Source of the DNA: Plutella xylostella
Lineage: Eukaryota > Arthropoda > Insecta > Lepidoptera > Plutellidae
Assembly (NCBI RefSeq): GCF_932276165.1
Contig: NC_063986.1
Span: 3,484,501-3,548,500 of the forward strand
Length of the DNA: 64,000 nt
Reading direction: 5' to 3'
This document shows, piece by piece, positions 58,520 through 64,000 of this stretch. Below the pieces are notes generated by a model. The model was not told the DNA's origin, did no database searches, and worked only from the letters and a program-made list of their open reading frames with translations. Each line of letters begins with the position of its first letter. Positions within the stretch are counted from its first letter, which is position 1. The translations under genes and the position numbers were made by a program.

Positions 58520-61260
58520 ACTCAAGTTTGTTTTGTTAAATAAGTTTTTTTTGTTGTTGTTTTAGTTTATTGTCGTTATTATTGTCATTGTTGGTTACAG
58601 CCGTTTGTATCTGTAACAATAGAAATAATTGTTAGCTAAGCATTATTACAGTTGTACAAACTACATAGTCTAGCTATTTTACAAATTGTAATGTATGTAA
58701 CAACTATACAGTCAAGTAGAATCCGTTCAGCAGTCCCTGTGACACTATGAACAATCAACATAATATAATTAAATTCAAGGATTTAATTAAATATCACATT
58801 GCGACAAGGTATATTGTTCTAATTTCATCGCAAGGGTCTCTCTAGACTCGTGCGAGTTATATTAGGTGTGACAGATGAGCCTGAAACAAAGCAGACACAA
58901 AATATATAGATAGGTACATATAAGTACAGGGTGCGATTTTTGTCAGTGACCTTTCCGTTGGTAGGTCAAATTAGCCGTCTGTAGACATTATGATAATAAT
59001 TATGATAAAGAAGTTATATAAACATCGCAACTCGCATGTATTGTGTATATTATGTAGTGTGAAAATGTGGCCAGCTGCGCCCGGCATAGCGTGCAATAGT
59101 AAACATAAAATATATTAGAGCGATATGAGTATTATGAGTTAATTTTTGCAAGTTCCTCTCCCGGCCTGTCATGTACGCGATCAATTACAATTGCAGTACA
59201 ACTCCAAACAAGAATCGGGACTTACAATCGATAGAACAAGCGCTGCAGCGATCGAAAACCGCTGAAGACGCCAAAAGCCAACACTCGCCGGAACACACAT
59301 ACGTACTGGCGTAGAAACAGCCAACCAGCGCTGTGCTTTTTTATTAGAACATTTTCCGCGGCGTCGGAAAGCGTGAGCAAACTGAGATAAAGCTGAAATG
59401 ATTGCCGCCCGGAGAGCAGTGGGTTGGGAAGATGTGATTTAAGGGCAGAGTGGGCTTGTTAAATTTAATTCATAAATGAGGAAGGTGTAGTCGGTCAAAT
59501 ATCATGATGACGTAAGTAGTGTATATGGGTGATTCTTCGGGGACCGTATTTTCGACGGCGTTGAACATATCTCTGTAACCAATTAAGATAATGACACGTA
59601 TTTTTTTTTCAATACAGTCTATCTCTATCTCTATTTGTAACCAATCTCATTTTTTCAGTTAATGCTGTTTCAGTACTAAATAATTTGAAGTGTGTTATTC
59701 TGATTCATATAGGGCGTCCGTTTGCCAGCTTGAGGAACAAAATGTTCTGTATCACATTTCCCTAATTATTAACATAAATTAAAATTTTATCAAAGGGCAA
59801 TGAGATTTCCATTGACAAAAAATTATTTAGTACTTATAAATACGTAAGTTTTTTATGAATCAATAATTAAGGAGTGTCCGGCATGTAGTACTGATTCATA
59901 TGTCGTAACATGTTGATGACCATACTTGGTCATGTAGTGGCAATGGGAGTCTGGCTATCCGTTCGCTAGAAGCCAGCTCTCCAACGCACCAGCCAGTAGA
60001 TGGAGGTGCTCCTAGTATGCCTACATCCAGGTGAAAAGAAGGTCAATGTCTGATTCATATGGTATTGGTTTAGGTAACCTTCTGATTAATATTCCTCCTG
60101 TAAAAAATCTGTTTTCTGAGTATGATTCTTCAATGTGAGTTTCATGTAATGCTCTTGGGTTACAGATTTAAGAAAAAAATATACAACACTATAGTGTGAA
60201 TGTATTATGAACTACTTATGCAAAATCCTGATTCATATGTATATGATTCATACGGTAAAAAACCTCATCCTATACAGGATGTTCAAAAAGTTTACGTCAT
60301 GCCTTGGAGGGCTGATAGTACAGCTTAGGAGTGACCAGAATATCGCTATATGACCTGTAAATTGTCGATAGTTTTTGAGATATTGACACTTTTATAAATT
60401 TTATGAAAAAAGTCGCCCCAGATCAGCTTTTTGCATGTCACTGGTACAAAAGTCAATATTTTCAGTTTTGATTTTATTTTGCGTAACCTTCTATAGTTCT
60501 TCTATTGATGACAGTCCAAGCAAATTACGAGCAATGCTGTATGTTTAAAAAAAATGGTTTTCCATGGTGTTCTTTCTTCTGTTTCTGATTCATATGGCAA
60601 CAAAAAATTGTAACGTCAATAACTCAAAAACTACTTCATAAAAAACTTCACGGCAGTGTCTTATAAAGGTTAGATCAATGTGATAAAAAAACATGCTTTC
60701 AGTGTCTGAAACATAATTTTAGAGAGTTGCAGTATGGTTTCTATCCTATGGATTTATTGATTACCTAGTCAAGTATTTTATTGTTATTGTGAAACAGGCT
60801 CTTAGCTCCGTTATATATACTATGTTCATAATGATAAAATTATTATGATGAATTGTATAAATCTAAATCGAATATACATAGCTACTGTACTTCTTATTTG
60901 CCTTTTTCTCCTAAATTATCATGTTTGTGACAAAAGTGGTATTGTGCTCAAAAAGAAGATGATCCAACACGTCATTCTAAACAACTTTTGTTCTTTGAAT
61001 CTTTTGGCTTTTTTATACCTTTTTTCCTCCGAAACTCCGACACTGCGATGTAGTTTGAAAAATGTATGATATACTTAAACGTTTTATAAGAACTTTCTAC
61101 ACAAATTTATTGAAAACATATTAGATTATGAAATTGATTTTCGAGTGCTTTTTATTTGAGAAGTGTATCTTAAATCGTAAATCTTAAATTTAAATAAATA
61201 TTTTTTATTTTTTTTCATCTTATGTATTTATAAAGCTATTGCTATTTAAAAGTGAATACT
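58520..61260. other. gene-free stretch upstream of the DIP-like start
   Basis: Presumably promoter and intergenic DNA. A TACAGGATGTTCAAAAAG repeat-like segment begins at about 60274. No coding region is supported. Confidence 0.4.
59700..60597. repeat. recurring CTGATTCATATG motif
   Basis: The 11-13-base word CTGATTCATAT(G) starts at 59700, 59891, 60050, 60228 and 60585, with a variant at 60242. Intervals are 191, 159, 178 and 357 bp. The intervening sequences are not obviously alike. Confidence 0.6.
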
Positions 61261-61261
61261 A

Positions 61262-62517
61262 TAATGTGGCAAGTTACTTGGCGACCCTCCTTGCGGGGTG
61301 AAAGAAGTGGCGGGGGCGAGGTAGCACGACATGCTACACACGTAGAAAAGTGTGCCCGGATTAATCCCGCGATAGCTTGTAACTATTTCTGACGTAAGTA
61401 AAATTTTATTCTATGACTGTTCCCGTAAATTTCATATTTAGCTTAAAATTTATGGTTTGACAGCATTAAAATTTGGATGTTTACCTTCAGAATATCTACC
61501 AATTTGAATTTATTTACGTAAAAGTGTTTTATTTTATAAATCAATTTCCATGTTCACTCTCTGTTTGAACTTGTTCATCGTCGTCGTCATCCTCATCTTC
61601 ATCATCGTTTTCATTAACTTCAATTATAAATCTAAGACAAAAACCAATTTATGTTTAATTTACAATAAATTATAAATAAACAATAACATACCTGTCCAAT
61701 ACATCGTCAAATACTCTATCAGATTTATAATATTCGTCTTAATTTTTTATGACATGTTCGTCACAATTTCTCCACTTTTTAGGCGAATAATTAGAGAAAA
61801 GCAACTCTAAGTCTTTTATCTCTTTATCTAAGTTAGAGTCAATCGACGTTCTTGCGAGCTCGCCTTTCACGTACCGCCACACAAGTTCAATAGGATTTAA
61901 TTCCGGGTGGTATGGGGGTAGGCGAAGCACGATATGACCATTTTCTTTCAAAATTTCATCAATTTTGTAATTTTTCTCTGTGTTTAGCTCATTAATTACT
62001 TTCATTAAATCACATAAATTTTGATTGCTTTCCTAGTTACAAGAACTGACAACTGACGCACTGTCATATGGACTCTTCGTCTTTGTTGTTTAATTTTTCG
62101 TATCTGACTGCGCAGTACCAACCTTTAGCCGCGTAGCATGACTGATCCGGTACGCTGTTCTACAAGAAGCCCCTATATTGAGACATTATACGATTTGTTG
62201 TTTTTAACGTTATTTTGTTGACGAATTATAGATACCTAATAATAATATAATGATAATATTAAAAAGGCCTCAACACTCATCCTAAGACTAATGGTCTCAG
62301 GATCAATGATCTCATGTGGGTCGCACTCAAATTATGACAGACTATATAAGACATGTGGCCGCCTCGGCTGCGCGGCCGAGACTGCCGTAACAATGACATG
62401 CAGTGCACGCGTTGCCCTTCCCCGCTACCCTCCCGCTACCCGCTGTCGTCTTGGGTACCTCGTCCCCTCCGCGTCTTTCACCCCGCAAGGAGGGTCGCCA
62501 AGCAACTTGCCAATCTA
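61262..62517. mobile_element. Tc1/mariner-like DNA transposon remnant with about 50-bp TIRs
   Basis: Element 61264-62515 (1252 bp) is flanked by TA (61262-61263 and 62516-62517). The left end (TGGCAAGTTACTTGGCGACC...) and right end are inverted and agree over about 50 bp, including CCTCCTTGCGGGGTGAAAGA. The interior holds the C-terminal part of a transposase on the minus strand; upstream catalytic domains are missing, so it is non-autonomous. Confidence 0.85.
61541..62034 (-). pseudogene. transposase C-terminal fragment with intron and premature stop
   Basis: The reading frame runs through SNQNLCDLMKVINELN to LRLPPYHPELNPIELVWRYV, the block around the third catalytic acidic residue (the E of NPIE) of DDE-type Tc1/mariner transposases. 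It meets TAA at 61739-61741, then stays open (DEYYKSDRVFDDVLDR) to a donor CAG-GTATG at 61692. A 60-bp intron ends TTAG at 61632. The last exon (61631-61541) reads FIIEVNEN and an acidic Asp/Glu run. One nonsense codon thus breaks an otherwise continuous end. The N-terminal DNA-binding domain and first two acidic residues are not present. Confidence 0.75.
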
Positions 62518-64000
62518 TAATTTTCATTTTCCCGAAGACTTCATTTATAATATGAAGTGCCCACTGCATCTCGATGTAAACTTTAACCCGACTTCTTCCT
62601 ATTTATTGAAACCTCGCAGCTCGGATATTGTTCTAGGAGGTCGCTTCAACAGTTTTTTCGCTAATCTTAACAAAGTTTGTCGGATCCCGATTGAAACCTC
62701 TCCCTTGCTCTTTGAGGTTTTTTGAAAGGAGTACGACTTTCAGTCTGCTTTAGAGTTAGTAAGTCGGATACTCTCTGCGCAATTCGATCAACCGTTTTCT
62801 GCTGATACAGTTCTTGTTCCCGCTACACGGTACAGTCAGACACAGCTAAACTATAAATTAACAAGATATATTGGGACACTTTAATATTGCACTATGAACT
62901 TTAGTGCGATGGTAAATACGAAAACCTGAAGGCCGTTTTTCACTCACTCGTCTAAGAGAATTTGTGTATGTAACGCAAGAGATATGTCGTGTATTGAGAT
63001 GTTAGAAAATGCGGGATCCCGAGAAAATAGAGACACATTTTGAACAATACATATTTTACGGAAGTAATAATATATTTATTAAGTAACATTAAAAGTTTAA
63101 ACTCCGAATATAAAAAATTCAAAAGCTCAATTCAGTTTTATCTGTGTTAGCAAGAATTTTCGTTACACGTTTTAATTAAATTCTGAATAAATATGTTTCA
63201 AAGTACCCTTTTCGCTTTGAAAACTTACATGAACTTTTCAGAGCAAGTTTTTTTTTCAAAAAACTCTTCTGCATGTTCTGTACGTACTGGTTTTTTTGTT
63301 TGGCATTTAATAGTAGCGTGTTTGAGCCCCGGAGCTATTGAAACGTGCCCCCTCATCTTTGGAGGCAGTGGGCGCGCGACAATAAACAATACAAACAACA
63401 CTGGCCTGTATTTGACACCAGCTAGGGATGGCGGCTCTTCGGCCCCACAACGCTTTCGGCTAAAGCGTGATGAAAAAAAGTGCAAACAACCCACTTTGTT
63501 ATCGAGCCCGCTTTGAGTCACACCTTGCCTGCGCTTTATATGGTGTTGCAAAAAATGGTGTATCTCGAAATAGGGTCACGGAACTCTCCATCCGGTATTA
63601 GTTGGGTTATTCAACTTACATTATGTAAATTCATATAAAAGATAGAGAAAATTGTGTGATCGTTTTTGGACAATAATTGCACAGATAGACTAAAATACTT
63701 ATATACAGTTATAATTTATTCCGTAGTACCTATGTAACGTTGTAGTAGGACAATTAATTACTGATCCATCCATGTCGATGATTCCCAGACTTCTTTTGTT
63801 TTATTCGTTGTACCGTAGGGTTGTTTATGTTATCGGGTTTTAATTTTATATTATTTTTAACTGCACTAACACTCCATCTAGTTCGTATATTGTTTATCTA
63901 AGCTAGCAGTAGCTACTGTGAGGTTGGTTGCGGTGGGAAATAGCGGCCCTGTGACCTGTTTAACTGGGGACAAATAGAGATTTATGCGCCCCCGGCGGCG
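62518..64000. other. gene-free stretch to window end
   Basis: Short overlapping frames on both strands at 62291-62725 and 63193-63551 have no recognisable domains; the first starts inside the transposon's right end. Otherwise AT-rich unique sequence. Confidence 0.4.

Noticed and set aside
63193..63551. Overlapping 107- and 108-codon frames on opposite strands
   Set aside because: Both open over the same DNA, neither with domains; likely chance.

Overview
This is a window of nuclear genome from an insect, almost certainly a moth or butterfly. The sequence is AT-rich and its repeats are typical of Lepidoptera: a tRNA-derived SINE with an oligo-T tail, a 5S-rRNA-derived SINE ending in a (CAT)n/RTE-like tail, MITEs with termini resembling GAGCAATGAAAAAGTTCC, and the 'GGCCAAGTGCGAGTCGG ... 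CTACGGAACCC' repeat. One protein-coding host gene is well supported.

Host gene (minus strand, 58457 down to 23096). Eight coding exons join in frame into 466 residues plus a stop: signal peptide, three Ig domains, a threonine-rich stalk and a C-terminal hydrophobic tail that looks like a GPI-anchor signal. This is the layout of the DIP (Dpr-interacting protein)/lachesin group of neuronal adhesion proteins. Each Ig domain is split over two exons. Intron 1 is 8.8 kb, intron 3 12.6 kb and intron 4 6.6 kb; the others are 0.24-3.4 kb. The AT-rich stretch 21334-23095 is probably the 3' UTR.

Unusual structure inside this gene. Truncated copies of two of its exons lie just upstream of the real exons: one copy of exon 2 (49750-49863) and two of exon 5 (28749-28810, 28866-28920). 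Each keeps intron tail, acceptor region and the 5' part of the exon, and loses the exon's 3' part and donor. A 138-143 bp MITE family with TAA target duplications sits within about 55 bp of a splice site at exons 1, 5 and 6.

Mobile DNA. A 2.47 kb LTR element (14370-16839, minus strand) has 170-bp LTRs differing at one base, a perfect TGTA target duplication, an 18-base tRNA-Pro-type primer site, and only gag-protease coding. A LINE reverse-transcriptase fragment (25434-27185) is interrupted by a 757-bp foldback-like element with a 9-bp target duplication. A 1.25 kb Tc1/mariner-like element (61264-62515) has about 50-bp TIRs and a decayed, intron-containing transposase end. A probable solo LTR lies at 33782-35019.

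Outside the host gene, 1-21330 and 58520-64000 look intergenic, or intronic to genes beyond the window. The only hint of another gene is a 54-nt exon-like block on the plus strand at 641-694. No CRISPR array, bacterial gene or rRNA operon is present.
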